Positions 44,737 through 54,840 of a stretch of DNA of 64,000 nt are shown here, piece by piece. Under the pieces are notes generated by a model. The model had not been told where the DNA came from, did no database searches, and saw only the letters and a list, made by a program, of their open reading frames with translations. Both the position numbers and the translations under genes were made by a program. Numbering within the stretch: position 1 is the first letter of the stretch; the number at the start of each line of letters is the position of its first letter. Location: the NCBI RefSeq assembly GCF_019331725.1, contig NZ_JAHBBF010000001.1:124001-188000 (forward strand), written 5' to 3'. The DNA comes from Bifidobacterium saguinibicoloris (GTDB lineage: Bacteria > Actinomycetota > Actinomycetes > Actinomycetales > Bifidobacteriaceae).

Positions 44737-44875
44737 GGTTCCGAGACTAATGCCCGGATATGACAGGACGGGCGCATGGGAGGCGCCGCGTCTCACATAA
44801 TCGACCCCGTGGGTCCGGCGTTACATTCATGCGCTAACAATGGTCACGTTCCAACAGCATCCGTCAGGAGGAAAC

Positions 44876-46096
44876 ATGGCCAAAATCAAGGTCGAAGGCA
44901 CCGTCGTCGAACTCGACGGCGACGAGATGACGCGCGTCATCTGGAAGGATATCAAGGACCGTCTCATCCTGCCGTACCTCGACGTGAATCTCGACTACTA
45001 CGATTTGGGCATCGAGAACCGTGACGCCACCGACGACCAGGTCACCATCGACGCGGCCAACGCCATCAAGCGTGAGCATGTGGGCGTCAAGTGCGCCACC
45101 ATCACCCCCGACGAGGCCCGCGTCAAGGAGTTCGGCCTCAAGAGGATGTGGAAGTCCCCCAACGGCACGATCCGCAACATCCTCGGCGGCACCATCTTCC
45201 GCGAGCCGATCGTGATGAGCAACGTGCCGCGCTTGGTCCCCGGCTGGACCAAGCCGATCGTCGTGGCCCGCCACGCCTTCGGCGACCAGTACAAGGCCAC
45301 CGACTTCAAGGTGCCGGGAGCCGGACGCCTGACGGTCACCTTCACCCCCGCCGACGGATCCGAGCCCATCGAGCATGTGGTCTACGACTACGGCGAGGAC
45401 GGCGGCGTGGCCCAAGTGCAGTACAACGTCAACGACTCCATCCGCGGATTCGCGCGCGCATGCTTCAACTACGGCCTCAAGCGCCACTACCCCGTGTACC
45501 TGTCCACCAAGAACACCATCCTCAAGGCGTATGACGGCCAGTTCAAGGACATCTTCGCCGAGGTGTATGAGACCGAATACAAGGAGCGCTTCGAGGCTGA
45601 GGGCCTGACCTACGAGCACCGCCTCATCGACGACATGGTCGCCAGCTCCCTCAAGTGGCACGGCGGCTACATCTGGGCCTGCAAGAACTACGACGGCGAC
45701 GTGCAGTCCGACTCCGTGGCGCAGGGCTTCGGCTCGCTGGGCCTGATGACCTCCGTGCTCATGACCCCCGACGGGCAGACCGTCGAGGCCGAAGCCGCCC
45801 ACGGCACCGTGACCCGCCACTACCGCCGCTGGCTCAAGGGCGAGAAGACCTCCACCAACCCGATCGCCTCGATCTTCGCATGGACCGGCGGTCTCAAGCA
45901 CCGCGCCGACCTCGACGGCACGCCCGAGGTGCGTCATTTCGCCGAGACCTTGGAGAAGGTCATCGTCGACACCGTGGAGGGCGGGCAGATGACCAAGGAT
46001 CTGGCCATGCTCATCGGCCCCAACCAGCCGTGGCTCGACACCGAAGGCTTCATGGACGCGCTGGATGAGAACCTGTCGAAGGCGCTGCACGACTGA
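44876..46096 (+). CDS. icd: Isocitrate dehydrogenase (NADP+)
   Basis: A 406-residue homodimeric NADP-dependent isocitrate dehydrogenase of the eukaryotic-like subfamily II. Features are [37 protein letters not shown], the [20 protein letters not shown] segment, [20 protein letters not shown] and [11 protein letters not shown]. It converts isocitrate to 2-oxoglutarate and supplies glutamate carbon and NADPH in bifidobacteria, which have an incomplete TCA cycle. AGGAGGAAAC precedes the ATG. A strong terminator follows. Confidence 0.97.
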   Translation: MAKIKVEGTVVELDGDEMTRVIWKDIKDRLILPYLDVNLDYYDLGIENRDATDDQVTIDAANAIKREHVGVKCATITPDEARVKEFGLKRMWKSPNGTIRNILGGTIFREPIVMSNVPRLVPGWTKPIVVARHAFGDQYKATDFKVPGAGRLTVTFTPADGSEPIEHVVYDYGEDGGVAQVQYNVNDSIRGFARACFNYGLKRHYPVYLSTKNTILKAYDGQFKDIFAEVYETEYKERFEAEGLTYEHRLIDDMVASSLKWHGGYIWACKNYDGDVQSDSVAQGFGSLGLMTSVLMTPDGQTVEAEAAHGTVTRHYRRWLKGEKTSTNPIASIFAWTGGLKHRADLDGTPEVRHFAETLEKVIVDTVEGGQMTKDLAMLIGPNQPWLDTEGFMDALDENLSKALHD

Positions 46097-46151
46097 CGCC
46101 GGACGACCCGTGACCGATTGACGTCCCGGAGGTACCTGGAGGTACCCAGAG

Positions 46152-46198
46152 GGGAGGGCCGTCGCCGTGTGGGGATTCCACATGACGACGGCCCTCCC
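46152..46198 (+). terminator. Terminator of icd
   Basis: GGGAGGGCCGTCG (46152-46164) pairs exactly with CGACGGCCCTCCC (46186-46198). A second stem TGTGG/CCACA lies in the loop. Confidence 0.85.
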
Positions 46199-46268
46199 GT
46201 CTCGACGGACCGGAAGGAACGATTAGAATCGGTCAGCAGACATCACCTGCAGCATCGGAGGGACGGCT

Positions 46269-47798
46269 ATGACTTCACACGGCGGACCACTCGTCCGTAG
46301 ACTGACGGCCACGGCGGTATGCATCGCCATGACGTGCGCGCTCGGCGCATGCTCATCCTCCACATCGTCCACCGGCGGCACTGACGCCACGGGCGCAGGC
46401 ACCGGAACCGCCACGACGGACCCCGGTTCGGTCGCCATCTTCACGCCTTCCGACGGCGTGACCATCTCAGGCAACACGCCGTTGAACAAGTGGACGGCCT
46501 TCGTCCCCGAACTCACGAAGGCGCTGCGGAACCGCTCCTTCCCGAAGAAGAGCATCTCCTCCTCCACGGCGGACAGTCTGGACGAGCAGAGCCGCGACGT
46601 CCAGGACTATGTGGTCGACCGCATCTCGTCGAAGACGGGCTCGTCGTCCTCCGACACGACCATCGTCGTCGCCCCGGTCACGGACCCGGACGACACGACA
46701 CGCCAGTACGGGGACGTCGTCAGCCATGACGGCGCATCGGACGCGGACGACGAAACCGCGGCGGACCGTCTCACGTCCGCGCTGTCGCTCGCCAAGGAGA
46801 ACGGCATGCACGTCGTCATGTTGTCGGACACGGTACCCGGGGTCGTCCCCGACGCCTACGTGCGCATGTCCACCGCGGAGGCGATCGGCAAGGTGCAGGC
46901 CACCAAGCTCGTCGACAAGCTCGCATTGAACAAGGTCAGCAAGGACAACCCCAAATACGTCGAAGTGTTGCTCCCCTATTCGCCGGATACGTCCGGAGAA
47001 GCGGACGACACCTCGGCGACGGACGGATCCGTCACCGGCGGCGAGGCGTTCGCCGCGGCCGCGTTCAAGGGTGTCTGGTCCGTGCTCGGCCCCTACTTCG
47101 CCTCCGGACAGGCGGTCAGCCTCTCCTCCACGCTCACTTCCGACACCACCGCCGACGATTGGCGCGATGTGGCGTTCGTGTCCGGCAAGGAGGATTCGAT
47201 ACGCGCCGAACTGCGCGGCAGGCTCGGATTGGACGACGCGGATGACAAGGCCGGGATCCCCCGCATCGACGGCATCATCGCGATGAACGACTACACCGCC
47301 TCGGGCGTGGTGGACGAGCTCTCCGACCTGGGCTACACCGGTTCGGCCGCGGACATCAACCCGCAGATCACCATCTCGGGGATTGTGGAGAACATCACCG
47401 GCCGGAAGGATCTGGTGCGCGGCAAGGTGCCCGATCCCGTCAAGGCGCCATCGGCTTCGGACGGCTCGAAGGACGCCGGCGACGATGCAAGATGGCCTAT
47501 CGTGACCGGCTACGGTGCCTACGTCGATGCCATGCCCCGCATCGTCGCGGGACAGCAGTGGATGACCGCGTTGGAGGATCGCGCCACGTTGGCCGAGGAT
47601 ACCGCGCAGACGTGCCTCAGGCTCAATACCGTGGACGGCGACGGCTGGAGGAAGGGGCTGAAGTTCCTGAAGACGACGAAAGTGAACGGGAAGAACACGC
47701 CCACCGTCTCCGTCGACCTGCTCGCGGTGAGCGCCTCCAACCTCAAGACCGCGCTCATCAATCCCGGCTACATCTCCCTCGCGGACGCCGGCCTGTGA
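46269..47798 (+). CDS. Orphan lipoprotein with periplasmic-binding-protein-like fold
   Basis: A 509-residue lipoprotein. The signal ends LGAC with Cys28 lipidated, followed by a Ser/Thr/Gly linker. The rest resembles type 1 sugar-binding proteins (xylose/ribose type). LAKENGMHVVMLSDTVPG, PRIDGIIAMNDYTASGVVDE, then LSDLGY, and GIVENITGRKDLVRGKV follow the usual order, and GYGAYVDAMPRIVAGQQWMT matches the late hinge region. It is much longer than the usual 320-380 residues and has no transport genes beside it. Its role may be sensing and not uptake. The frame is opened at ATG 46269 behind CGGAGGGACGG. Confidence 0.75.
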   Translation: MTSHGGPLVRRLTATAVCIAMTCALGACSSSTSSTGGTDATGAGTGTATTDPGSVAIFTPSDGVTISGNTPLNKWTAFVPELTKALRNRSFPKKSISSSTADSLDEQSRDVQDYVVDRISSKTGSSSSDTTIVVAPVTDPDDTTRQYGDVVSHDGASDADDETAADRLTSALSLAKENGMHVVMLSDTVPGVVPDAYVRMSTAEAIGKVQATKLVDKLALNKVSKDNPKYVEVLLPYSPDTSGEADDTSATDGSVTGGEAFAAAAFKGVWSVLGPYFASGQAVSLSSTLTSDTTADDWRDVAFVSGKEDSIRAELRGRLGLDDADDKAGIPRIDGIIAMNDYTASGVVDELSDLGYTGSAADINPQITISGIVENITGRKDLVRGKVPDPVKAPSASDGSKDAGDDARWPIVTGYGAYVDAMPRIVAGQQWMTALEDRATLAEDTAQTCLRLNTVDGDGWRKGLKFLKTTKVNGKNTPTVSVDLLAVSASNLKTALINPGYISLADAGL

Positions 47799-47860
47799 CC
47801 GGCACGGTCCGCGGTCTTCCTTCCGGGATCACGGATTCCCTCACGAGTCCCCTTCGGAAT

Positions 47861-47902
47861 GCGTTGCGCCCCCTGACCCGGCCGGGTCAGGGGGCGCAAC
47901 GC
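47861..47902. terminator. 42-bp perfect palindrome, bidirectional terminator
   Basis: GCGTTGCGCCCCCTGACCCG and its exact complement meet with no spacer. The RNA would form a very stable hairpin with a 4-base turn. It lies between the convergent lipoprotein and era genes. Confidence 0.85.
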
Positions 47903-47942
47903 ATCGGACGCGAACCGGTTGCGGCGGCTCCGCGGAAAACGG

Positions 47943-48938
47943 TCAGAAGCCGAGACGCTCGAGCTTCTTCGGATCCGACTGCCAGCCCTTGGCGACCTTG
48001 ACGTGGAGGTCGAGACGGGCCTTCTGGCCGACGATGCGGTTCACCGGCGTGCGCAGCTTCTTCTTCACGGCGGTCAGATTCGATGCTCCACGACCGATGA
48101 TGATCGGCTTCTGCGAATCGCGTTCCACATAGATGGAAACGTGCACGTCCGCCTTGCCCGCGTACGCCTCTCCGGATTCGTTGTCCTGCGGGTATTCGAT
48201 GGAGTCCACGACGACGGCGAGCGAATGCGGCAGCTCGTCGTCCAGCTGTTCGAGGAACGCGCCGCGGATGAGTTCGGCGATGGTCTCCTCGGGGCGTTCC
48301 TCGGTGATCTGCTCCTCCGGATACATCTGCGGTCCTTCGGGCGTGTGCTCGATGAGCACCTTGCGCACCTCGTCGAGGTTGTCATGCGCGAGGGCGCTCA
48401 CCGGCACGATGTCGGAGAAGTCGGCGAATTCGTTGATCTCGATGAGCTTCGAGACCAGCTGCTCGCGGGACAGCTCGTCGATCTTGGTGACGATGGCGAC
48501 CAGCGGAATCCTCCAGGACCATGAGCCGTCGTCCTTCTTGACGGCGAAATCGGAGCGCAGGCGGGACAGGATGCGCCTGTCGCCGGGACCGATCTCCTGG
48601 TCGGCGGGCAGCAGGAACGCCACCTCGTCCACCTCGGAGAGGCTTTCGTCGACGATGTCGTTGAGCCGCTGTCCGAGCAGGGTGCGGGGACGGTGGATGC
48701 CGGGGGTGTCGACCAGCACGAGCTGCGCGTCGGGCGTGGTGAGGATGCCCCTGATGGCCTTGCGCGTGGTTTCAGGCCGGGAGGATGCGATGGCGATCTG
48801 CGTGCCGATCAACGCGTTGATCAGCGTGGATTTGCCGACGTTCGGCCTGCCCACGACCGCGACGAATCCGGAACGGTAGGGTCGTCCGGCCTCGGGGGTG
48901 GGGGCGTCGGTGCTGGGATTGGTCTCGTGTTCGGTCAT
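47943..48938 (-). CDS. era: GTPase Era
   Basis: A 331-residue Era, which helps to mature 16S rRNA and the 30S subunit. The GTPase motifs are G1 GRPNVGKST, G2 around RPETTRKA, G3 VDTPG, G4 TKID and G5 VSAL. The C-terminal KH domain contains IIIGRGASNLTAVKKKLR. A 20-residue acidic N-terminal extension precedes the G domain. It starts one base after the end of the CBS-domain gene and is the last gene of the rsmE-to-era run. Confidence 0.96.
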   Translation of the reverse strand: MTEHETNPSTDAPTPEAGRPYRSGFVAVVGRPNVGKSTLINALIGTQIAIASSRPETTRKAIRGILTTPDAQLVLVDTPGIHRPRTLLGQRLNDIVDESLSEVDEVAFLLPADQEIGPGDRRILSRLRSDFAVKKDDGSWSWRIPLVAIVTKIDELSREQLVSKLIEINEFADFSDIVPVSALAHDNLDEVRKVLIEHTPEGPQMYPEEQITEERPEETIAELIRGAFLEQLDDELPHSLAVVVDSIEYPQDNESGEAYAGKADVHVSIYVERDSQKPIIIGRGASNLTAVKKKLRTPVNRIVGQKARLDLHVKVAKGWQSDPKKLERLGF

Positions 48939-48939
48939 G

Positions 48940-50376
48940 TCACTCCTCGTGGCTGTCATGGTCGCCGTGCTGGCCGTCGCGCGCGGCGTCGTCATCGCCG
49001 GCGGACGCGTTCTCGTCCGTCTTGTCATCTTCCCCATGCCCCTCGACGTGGGCCGGCTCCACGACGATGGTGGAGACCTTCTTGCGGCGTCCGGCGGAAT
49101 CGACGGCGGTGAGCCGCAGCCCGCGCGTCACGGCGGACGCTCCGACGATGGGCACGCGTCCGAGCAGCTTGGTGAGCAGGCCGTAGACGGTGTCGACGTC
49201 GTCCTCGTCGATGTCGATCTCAAACAGTTCCTCGAGGTCCGCGATGGGCGTACGCGCGGGCATGCGCCATTTCCGGTCGCCGATCCTCTCGGGCTCCTCG
49301 CGCTGCGTGCGGTCGTGCTCGTCCTCGAGTTCGCCGACGATCTGCTCGATGGCGTCCTCGATGGTGACGAGCCCGGCGATGCCGCCGTATTCGTCGACCA
49401 CGATGGCCACATGCTGGCGGGAGCGCTGCATCTGGTGGAACAGGTCGTCCACGGGCTTGGATTCCGGCACGAGCATGGGGTCCCGCACGATGGACGACAC
49501 CTCACGCGTCGTCGCGGCGGGGTTGAACGCGGTGGCGCGCACCGCATCCTTGAGATAGGCGACGCCGATGAGGTCGTCCACGTCGTCTCCGATCACGGGG
49601 ATGCGGGAGAATCCGGATCGGGAGCACAGCTTGAGCATGTCCTCGAGCGTCGCGTTCTTCTCGATGCAGATCATGTCGGTGCGCGGCACCATGATCTCGC
49701 GGGTGAGTGTGTCCGACAGGGTGAGCACGTTGCGCAGCATCTCGGACACTTCGGGGTCGAAGTCGTTCGATTCGACGAGCCGGTCGATGGTGGCGCGCCC
49801 CTGCTCCTGCTGGATCTTCTCCAGTTCCTCCTCGTCGGAGAGGTCCTGCGAGCGGCGGCGCCCGTCGGGGGCGGCGCCGATGCGGGTGAACGGCGCGATC
49901 CGGGTGGCGGCGGAGACCAGTCGCGAATGCTCGATCATGATGTCGACCGGTTTGATGGCGCCGGTCTCGCGCGGGCGCACGGCCACGCTGACCACGCCGA
50001 CGGCCAGCGCCACGACCACGCCCGCGACGATCTGGATCCACACGGCGAGTCCCCACACGGAGGCGACGATTGCGACGAGCACGCCGACGAGCACGTTGCA
50101 GGTGATGCGGAAGAACGCGCAGGCGCCGGCCACGGCGTAGCGGTTGGCGATGAGGCGCTGCACCCGGTGGATGCGCGCGATCTTCTTCATGCGTGCGAAT
50201 TGGGTGAGGTCACCGTCCGTCTGCACCTCGAGGATGAGGTTGTTCAGACTCGCCCTGGTCACGCGTCCCACGGCCCCTTCTGCGGCGGCCAGGGACAGCG
50301 ACAGCCATACCAGCAGCGCGGCGACGACGGTCAGCGCGGCGCTGACGGCGATCAGTGTCGGTTGGGAATACTCCAT
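48940..50376 (-). CDS. HlyC/CorC family CBS-domain membrane protein
   Basis: A 478-residue member of the CNNM/CorC family. The N-terminal part has three or four membrane helices (residues 1-135). Two CBS domains follow, marked by [35 protein letters not shown] and [21 protein letters not shown] CorC_HlyC domain then contains [13 protein letters not shown]. The tail is rich in Asp, Glu and His. Relatives take part in magnesium or cobalt homeostasis. It lies in the conserved phoH-ybeY-corC-era order. Confidence 0.92.
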   Translation of the reverse strand: MEYSQPTLIAVSAALTVVAALLVWLSLSLAAAEGAVGRVTRASLNNLILEVQTDGDLTQFARMKKIARIHRVQRLIANRYAVAGACAFFRITCNVLVGVLVAIVASVWGLAVWIQIVAGVVVALAVGVVSVAVRPRETGAIKPVDIMIEHSRLVSAATRIAPFTRIGAAPDGRRRSQDLSDEEELEKIQQEQGRATIDRLVESNDFDPEVSEMLRNVLTLSDTLTREIMVPRTDMICIEKNATLEDMLKLCSRSGFSRIPVIGDDVDDLIGVAYLKDAVRATAFNPAATTREVSSIVRDPMLVPESKPVDDLFHQMQRSRQHVAIVVDEYGGIAGLVTIEDAIEQIVGELEDEHDRTQREEPERIGDRKWRMPARTPIADLEELFEIDIDEDDVDTVYGLLTKLLGRVPIVGASAVTRGLRLTAVDSAGRRKKVSTIVVEPAHVEGHGEDDKTDENASAGDDDAARDGQHGDHDSHEE

Positions 50377-50442
50377 ATCGGGTTCGTTCTTCCTTCGATG
50401 TGTCCTTCTGATGCGGTCCGACGCGGTCCGACGCGGCCGCGG

Positions 50443-50988
50443 TCAGCGCGTGATCTGACGTCCGGCGCCATGCTCGGCGTCGTACGCGGCGAGGGCGTCC
50501 ACGCTGCCCGCGGGAAGCTCCACCGGAGCGCCGAGGTCGTGTCTCACCGCGATGAAGGTGAGCAGCAGCTGGCGTTGCAGCCCGAACATCTGGCGTTCCT
50601 GCTCCGGATTGACGTGGTCGTATCCGAGCAGATGCAGGATGCCATGGATGGTCAGGAGCATCATCTCCTGGAGGATGCCGTGGCCGGCGGCGGCGGCCTG
50701 CTGCGCGGCCACCCATGGGCAGATGACGATGTCGCCGAGCACGCCCTCCATGACGGTCTTGCCGTCCCCGGGACGCAATTCGTCCATGGGGAAGCTCATC
50801 ACGTCGGTGGGGCCCTCGAGGTTCATCCAATGCTCGTGCATCTGCGCGATGGGCTCCGGATCGACGAACAGGATGGTGAGGTCGGACTGGGTGCTCACCT
50901 TCATCTGGTCGAGCACCCATACTCCGAGGTCGGAGAAGAGTTTGGGGTCGATCGTCCATACGGTCTCGTTGGACACGTCAACGCTCAT
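50443..50988 (-). CDS. ybeY: Endoribonuclease YbeY
   Basis: A 181-residue metal-dependent endoribonuclease for 16S rRNA 3'-end maturation and ribosome quality control. The zinc site [11 protein letters not shown] is intact. The family segment [12 protein letters not shown] and [10 protein letters not shown] are present. Its start overlaps the end of phoH by 11 bases, indicating coupled translation. Confidence 0.96.
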   Translation of the reverse strand: MSVDVSNETVWTIDPKLFSDLGVWVLDQMKVSTQSDLTILFVDPEPIAQMHEHWMNLEGPTDVMSFPMDELRPGDGKTVMEGVLGDIVICPWVAAQQAAAAGHGILQEMMLLTIHGILHLLGYDHVNPEQERQMFGLQRQLLLTFIAVRHDLGAPVELPAGSVDALAAYDAEHGAGRQITR

Positions 50989-52189
50989 CGTTGTCCTTTC
51001 GGTCCTGATTCTGTGGGTCCCGGGCGCGTTCCCGGTCGGTCGCATCCGTCTTCCCGGCGGAGGGGTCCGTCGTCCCGTCCCCGCGTCCGCGCCGGCCTTC
51101 GCGGCGTCGTCCGGCACGGGACATGGCGCGGTGGTCGCCGTCCAATCCTTCGTTGCGGTTGTACGCCTCGACGATGAGTCCGACGAGATGATGCCGGACC
51201 ACGTCCTCGGGGCTCAGATGCACGAAGGCGATGTCCTCGATGCCGCCGAGGATGCGCTCGATGGTGGCCAGTCCGGACCTGGGCACGGCGAGGTCCACCT
51301 GCGTGATATCGCCGGTGATCACCATCTTCGTGTTGAATCCGAGCCTGGTGAGGAACATTTTCATCTGCTGCTCTGTGGTGTTCTGGGCCTCGTCGAGAAT
51401 CACGTAGGCGTCGTTGAGGGTGCGTCCACGCATGTAGGCGAGCGGCGCCACCTCGATGGTGCCGTCGTCCATCAGCCGTTTCATCTGATCGGCGCCGAGC
51501 ATGTCGCCGAGGGCGTCGTAGAGCGGCCTCAGGTACGGATCGACCTTGTCGTTCAACGTGCCGGGGAGGAAGCCGAGGCTCTCCCCCGCCTCGACGGCGG
51601 GCCGGGTGAGGATGATGCGGCGCACCTGTCTGTCCTGGAAGGCCCGCACCGCCTTGGCCACCGCGAGGTAGGTCTTGCCGGTGCCGGCCGGTCCGATGCC
51701 GAAGGTGATGGTGTGTGATTCGATGGCGGCCACGTACGCCGCCTGTCCGACCGTCTTCGCCCGCACCGGGTTGCCGGCGGCGTACGTGATGACGCCGGGC
51801 ACGGTGGGTCGGCGGCGGTCCTCGCCGTCATGCCGGGCGCGGTTCGTCTCCATGCGCTGCAGCGCCTCGACGGCGCGTCCATGCCCCGGGTGGGCCGTCC
51901 GCGTGCGGTTGTCGAGCACATCCTGGTCGATGAGCCGGCGGACGGTGTCCGCATCCATCGGCGCGGTGTGCGCGGCTTCGATGATGGTGTTGACGAGGTC
52001 CTCCGCCTTGGATGCGTCGCCTTCGGTCTGCCGAGAATGGGAGACGATGGCCACGCGGTTGCCGCGCACGATGATCGTCAGGTCGGGGAACGCCCGTTCG
52101 ACTTCCCTGATGACTTCGTCGACGGGGCCCAGAACGGCGACCGGGTCGAGTTGGGAGGGGATGGTGATGGTTCGTGTTGTGGTCGCCAC
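50978..52189 (-). CDS. phoH: PhoH family protein
   Basis: A 403-residue PhoH-like ATPase. Walker A is [11 protein letters not shown] and Walker B is [28 protein letters not shown] and [16 protein letters not shown] are also conserved. The N-terminal region is a small KH-like domain. PhoH proteins are RNA-linked ATPases and nearly always precede ybeY, as here. The last 50 residues are a highly charged Arg/Asp tail. The HIT gene lies 30 bp upstream. Confidence 0.95.
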   Translation of the reverse strand: MATTTRTITIPSQLDPVAVLGPVDEVIREVERAFPDLTIIVRGNRVAIVSHSRQTEGDASKAEDLVNTIIEAAHTAPMDADTVRRLIDQDVLDNRTRTAHPGHGRAVEALQRMETNRARHDGEDRRRPTVPGVITYAAGNPVRAKTVGQAAYVAAIESHTITFGIGPAGTGKTYLAVAKAVRAFQDRQVRRIILTRPAVEAGESLGFLPGTLNDKVDPYLRPLYDALGDMLGADQMKRLMDDGTIEVAPLAYMRGRTLNDAYVILDEAQNTTEQQMKMFLTRLGFNTKMVITGDITQVDLAVPRSGLATIERILGGIEDIAFVHLSPEDVVRHHLVGLIVEAYNRNEGLDGDHRAMSRAGRRREGRRGRGDGTTDPSAGKTDATDRERARDPQNQDRKDNDER

Positions 52190-52219
52190 GGAATCCTTCC
52201 TGTTCGCCTGGTCGCCGTT

Positions 52220-52558
52220 CTACTCGTCGAGCACTTCGCCGGTGAGCACGTGCGCATGCACGTGGAAGACCGTCTGTCCCGCGTCCAACCCCGTGTTGAA
52301 CACCAGACGGTAGGCGCCGTGGAAGGCGTCATCGGCGATGTGCTGGGCCACTTCGACCATGTGGGCGAGCTGCTCCGGGTCCGCGGCGGCCAGCTCGGCC
52401 GCGTTGGCGTAGTGCTTCTTCGGCACGACCAGCACGTGCACCTTGGCCTTGGGGTTGATGTCCTTGAAGGCGTAGGTGGTGTCGTCCTCGTAGACCTTCT
52501 CGCTGGGAATCTCCCCCGCGATGATCTTGCAGAACAGGCAGTCGTCCGATTCGCTCAT
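52220..52558 (-). CDS. HIT family hydrolase (HINT-type)
   Basis: A 112-residue histidine triad protein. The catalytic motif is FHVHAHV near the C-terminus, and the N-terminus has CLFCKIIAGEIPSEKVYED. Members hydrolyse nucleoside phosphoramidates such as AMP-lysine. The start at 52558 (MSESDD) has AAGGAGC upstream. It lies between rsmE and phoH in a conserved order, but its link to ribosome maturation is unclear. Confidence 0.95.
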   Translation of the reverse strand: MSESDDCLFCKIIAGEIPSEKVYEDDTTYAFKDINPKAKVHVLVVPKKHYANAAELAAADPEQLAHMVEVAQHIADDAFHGAYRLVFNTGLDAGQTVFHVHAHVLTGEVLDE

Positions 52559-52636
52559 GGTCGCTCCTTGCATTCGTCCTCGTTCGGTTTCCGTATGCCA
52601 GCTTACCGCGTGCCCGTTACGCGCGCGGCCCATCGG

Positions 52637-53434
52637 TCACGCGTATCGTCCCAACGCGCGGCTCAGCAGCGAAAGGGCCACCGGGCCTGCGGCGGACGCG
52701 CGCAGGATGTTCGTCCCGAGGCGCACGCTGTGCGCGCCGGAGTCGACGAACTCCTTCACCTCGTCCTCGCTGATGCCGCCTTCGGGGCCGACGACCACGT
52801 GGATGATGCGCGGCCGTCCGTCCGCCAGGCAGCGTTCGGACAGCTCCCCCGTCAGTCCCTCGATGGAGCTCCAGGTGTCGGTGGCGTCCTGATGGAGCAC
52901 GATGACCAGGTCGCCGTGCACGTTCGCCCTGAGACACATCGAGACGATCTGCCGGCTGGTCACGCACGGCGCAAGCTCCGGCCGCCATGCGCGTCGGGAC
53001 TGCTCGGTGGCGGCGTCGAGCACGCTCCCCCACTTGCGGTCCGTGCGTCCGGCCTTCCATTTGGCGATGGAGCGGTCCGCCTGCCATGGGACGACCTCGT
53101 CGACGCCGATCTGGGTGGCGACGTCGATCGCCTGCTCGTCGTGTCCGGTCTTCGCCAGCGCCTGCACCAGGGACAGGCGCGTCACCGGCGCCGGCTCTCG
53201 CGTGAAGGCGTGGACCTCGACCAGTCCGGCGTCGGGGTCGTCCATGACCGCCTCGATGCGCAGTCCGCGGCCGTCGGAGAGCTGAAGGCCGTCGCCGCGC
53301 CGGAGCCGCATGGCCTGCACGGCATGGCGGCGGACCGCGGCGGGCAGCGTGATCTTCCATCCGGCGTTGAGCTCGTCGGAGTTCACCGGCACGTCGTCAT
53401 GGTCGGGGTCCAAGAGAAACAGTGCGTTCGTCAT
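52637..53434 (-). CDS. rsmE: 16S rRNA m3U1498 methyltransferase
   Basis: A 265-residue SPOUT-fold methyltransferase. A PUA-like N-terminal domain (residues 1-80) is followed by the knotted domain with LAKTGHDEQAIDVATQIGVD, the VVGPEGGISEDEV motif and LGTNILRASAA, which bind AdoMet. It methylates U1498 of 16S rRNA. It is the first gene of the rsmE-HIT-phoH-ybeY-corC-era run. Confidence 0.95.
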   Translation of the reverse strand: MTNALFLLDPDHDDVPVNSDELNAGWKITLPAAVRRHAVQAMRLRRGDGLQLSDGRGLRIEAVMDDPDAGLVEVHAFTREPAPVTRLSLVQALAKTGHDEQAIDVATQIGVDEVVPWQADRSIAKWKAGRTDRKWGSVLDAATEQSRRAWRPELAPCVTSRQIVSMCLRANVHGDLVIVLHQDATDTWSSIEGLTGELSERCLADGRPRIIHVVVGPEGGISEDEVKEFVDSGAHSVRLGTNILRASAAGPVALSLLSRALGRYA

Positions 53435-53473
53435 GCCTCCAAGGCTATCAACACCGACACGACACGCCGATGA

Positions 53474-53501
53474 TTGCATGCCTGCGAATCGATGCTAATC
53501 T
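53474..53501 (+). promoter_or_regulatory. Possible promoter of tRNA-Leu
   Basis: TTGCAT (53474-53479) and TAATCT (53496-53501) are 16 bases apart and about 28 bases before the mature tRNA. Confidence 0.4.
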
Positions 53502-53529
53502 ATCTTTTCGTTGCCAAACAGCGACACCT

Positions 53530-53618
53530 GCCCGGGTGGCGGAATGGTAGACGCGCTAGCTTGAGGTGCTAGTGCCTATTTTTTAACAGGCGTACGGGTT
53601 CAAGTCCCGTCTCGGGCA
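53530..53618 (+). tRNA. tRNA-Leu (anticodon GAG)
   Basis: The acceptor arm pairs GCCCGGG with CTCGGGC. The anticodon stem CTAGC/GCTAG encloses loop TTGAGGT, giving GAG. A long variable arm marks it as a type II tRNA. The T arm reads CGGGTTCAAGTCCCG. The 3' CCA is not encoded. A terminator follows immediately. Confidence 0.95.
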
Positions 53619-53624
53619 CAGACG

Positions 53625-53648
53625 AAACCCCTTGGAGACAAGGGGTTT
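53625..53648 (+). terminator. Terminator of tRNA-Leu
   Basis: AAACCCCTTG and CAAGGGGTTT form perfect 10-base arms around GAGA, followed by TC. This is one of the few hairpins here whose arm ends in a T-run. Confidence 0.85.
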
Positions 53649-53694
53649 TCTCGTATCCGATGACGTTTCCCATCCATTCCCCTAAGGAGCACCC

Positions 53695-54567
53695 ATGCGC
53701 TTCGTCCATCTTGAGTCCATCGACGACGAGCGCGTGTCCGCATACGTCAACCTCACCGAAATCCAGCTGCGCAACAGGCTGGAGCCGGAGAAGGGCCTGT
53801 TCATCGCCGAATCGCCGAAGGTCATCGACCGCGCGTTGGCCGCCGGACGCGAACCCATCTCCCTGCTGGTCGAGGAGCAGTGGATCGCGGGCATGGGCGA
53901 CGAATTCTCCTTCATCGACGAGCATTGGGGCCCGGACGTCCCCGTGTACGTGGCGTCGCCCGAACAGCTGCGCCGGCTGACCGGCTATCGGCTGCACCGG
54001 GGCGCGTTGTCCGCCATGCGCCGCTGGGCGCTGCCCACGGTGGAGGAGGTCTGCGCCGGCGCGACGCGTGTGGCGGTGATGGAGAACATCGTCGACCACA
54101 CGAATGTGGGGGCGCTGATGCGTTCCGCCGCGGCGCTTGACGTCGATGCGGTGCTGGTCACCCCCTCCTGCGGTGACCCGCTCTACCGCCGCGCGGCGCG
54201 TGTCTCGATGGGTACCGTGTTCCAGATTCCCTGGACGCGCATCGGAGGGGACGACAGACGCTACTGGCCGTTCAAGGGCGTCGACGAGCTCAGGTCACTC
54301 GGCTTCACCACCGTCGCCATGGCGTTGGAAGACGATTCGATCAGCCTCGACGAGCTCACCCGCCGCCTCGACAACGACCCGTCCGAGGCCGACCACATCG
54401 ACAAGCTGGCGCTCATCTTCGGCACCGAAGGCGACGGACTGTCCCGGCACACCATCGCGCGCGCCGACCTCACGGTGAGGATTCCGATGGCCCACGGCGT
54501 CGACTCCCTCAATGTGGCCGCGTCCAGCGCGGTCGCCTTCTACGCCACGCGCCCGCATCGGCGGTGA
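53695..54567 (+). CDS. TrmH family RNA 2'-O-methyltransferase
   Basis: A 290-residue SpoU/TrmH methyltransferase. The N-terminal substrate-binding part contains KGLFIAESPKVIDRAL. The SPOUT domain holds motif 1 ENIVDHTNVGALMRSAAAL, motif 2 LIFGTEGDGLS and motif 3 IPMAHGVDSLNVAASSAVAF. The target ribose in tRNA or rRNA is not predicted from the sequence. AAGGAG precedes the ATG. It is directly downstream of tRNA-Leu but separated by the tRNA terminator. Confidence 0.93.
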   Translation: MRFVHLESIDDERVSAYVNLTEIQLRNRLEPEKGLFIAESPKVIDRALAAGREPISLLVEEQWIAGMGDEFSFIDEHWGPDVPVYVASPEQLRRLTGYRLHRGALSAMRRWALPTVEEVCAGATRVAVMENIVDHTNVGALMRSAAALDVDAVLVTPSCGDPLYRRAARVSMGTVFQIPWTRIGGDDRRYWPFKGVDELRSLGFTTVAMALEDDSISLDELTRRLDNDPSEADHIDKLALIFGTEGDGLSRHTIARADLTVRIPMAHGVDSLNVAASSAVAFYATRPHRR

Positions 54568-54840
54568 TCGGCCGGCGCATCGCCCCGCACGTACGCCGGC
54601 AAACGAACAGGCGCCGTGTGCATGTCGGTACGTCGCGGACATCCGATGTGAAGCGGAATCTGTGAGCCATGTCACATCGTCGAGCGATGGACACGCCGGA
54701 CGCGCGACGCGTCCATTGCTTGCGTGTCGCGGTTTTTGTGCAATCATTGTCAGTGTGAAGCCGGGGCAAGGATGCTCGGCTTACGGACCCGAGCGGCGTG
54801 GAAAGGCGCTGGCAGTTGTTGAGAGGAGCAACGTAAGACA

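Noticed and set aside
48898-51177. Plus-strand open frame of 759 codons
   Set aside because: It is antisense to the corC, ybeY and phoH genes, which have clear family motifs. Composition (Asp, Gly, Val, His rich) is that of a mirror frame in GC-rich DNA.
53530-53618. tRNA-Leu as an attachment site of an integrated element
   Set aside because: No integrase, no repeat of the tRNA 3' end and no foreign genes are seen nearby. Both sides are conserved housekeeping genes.
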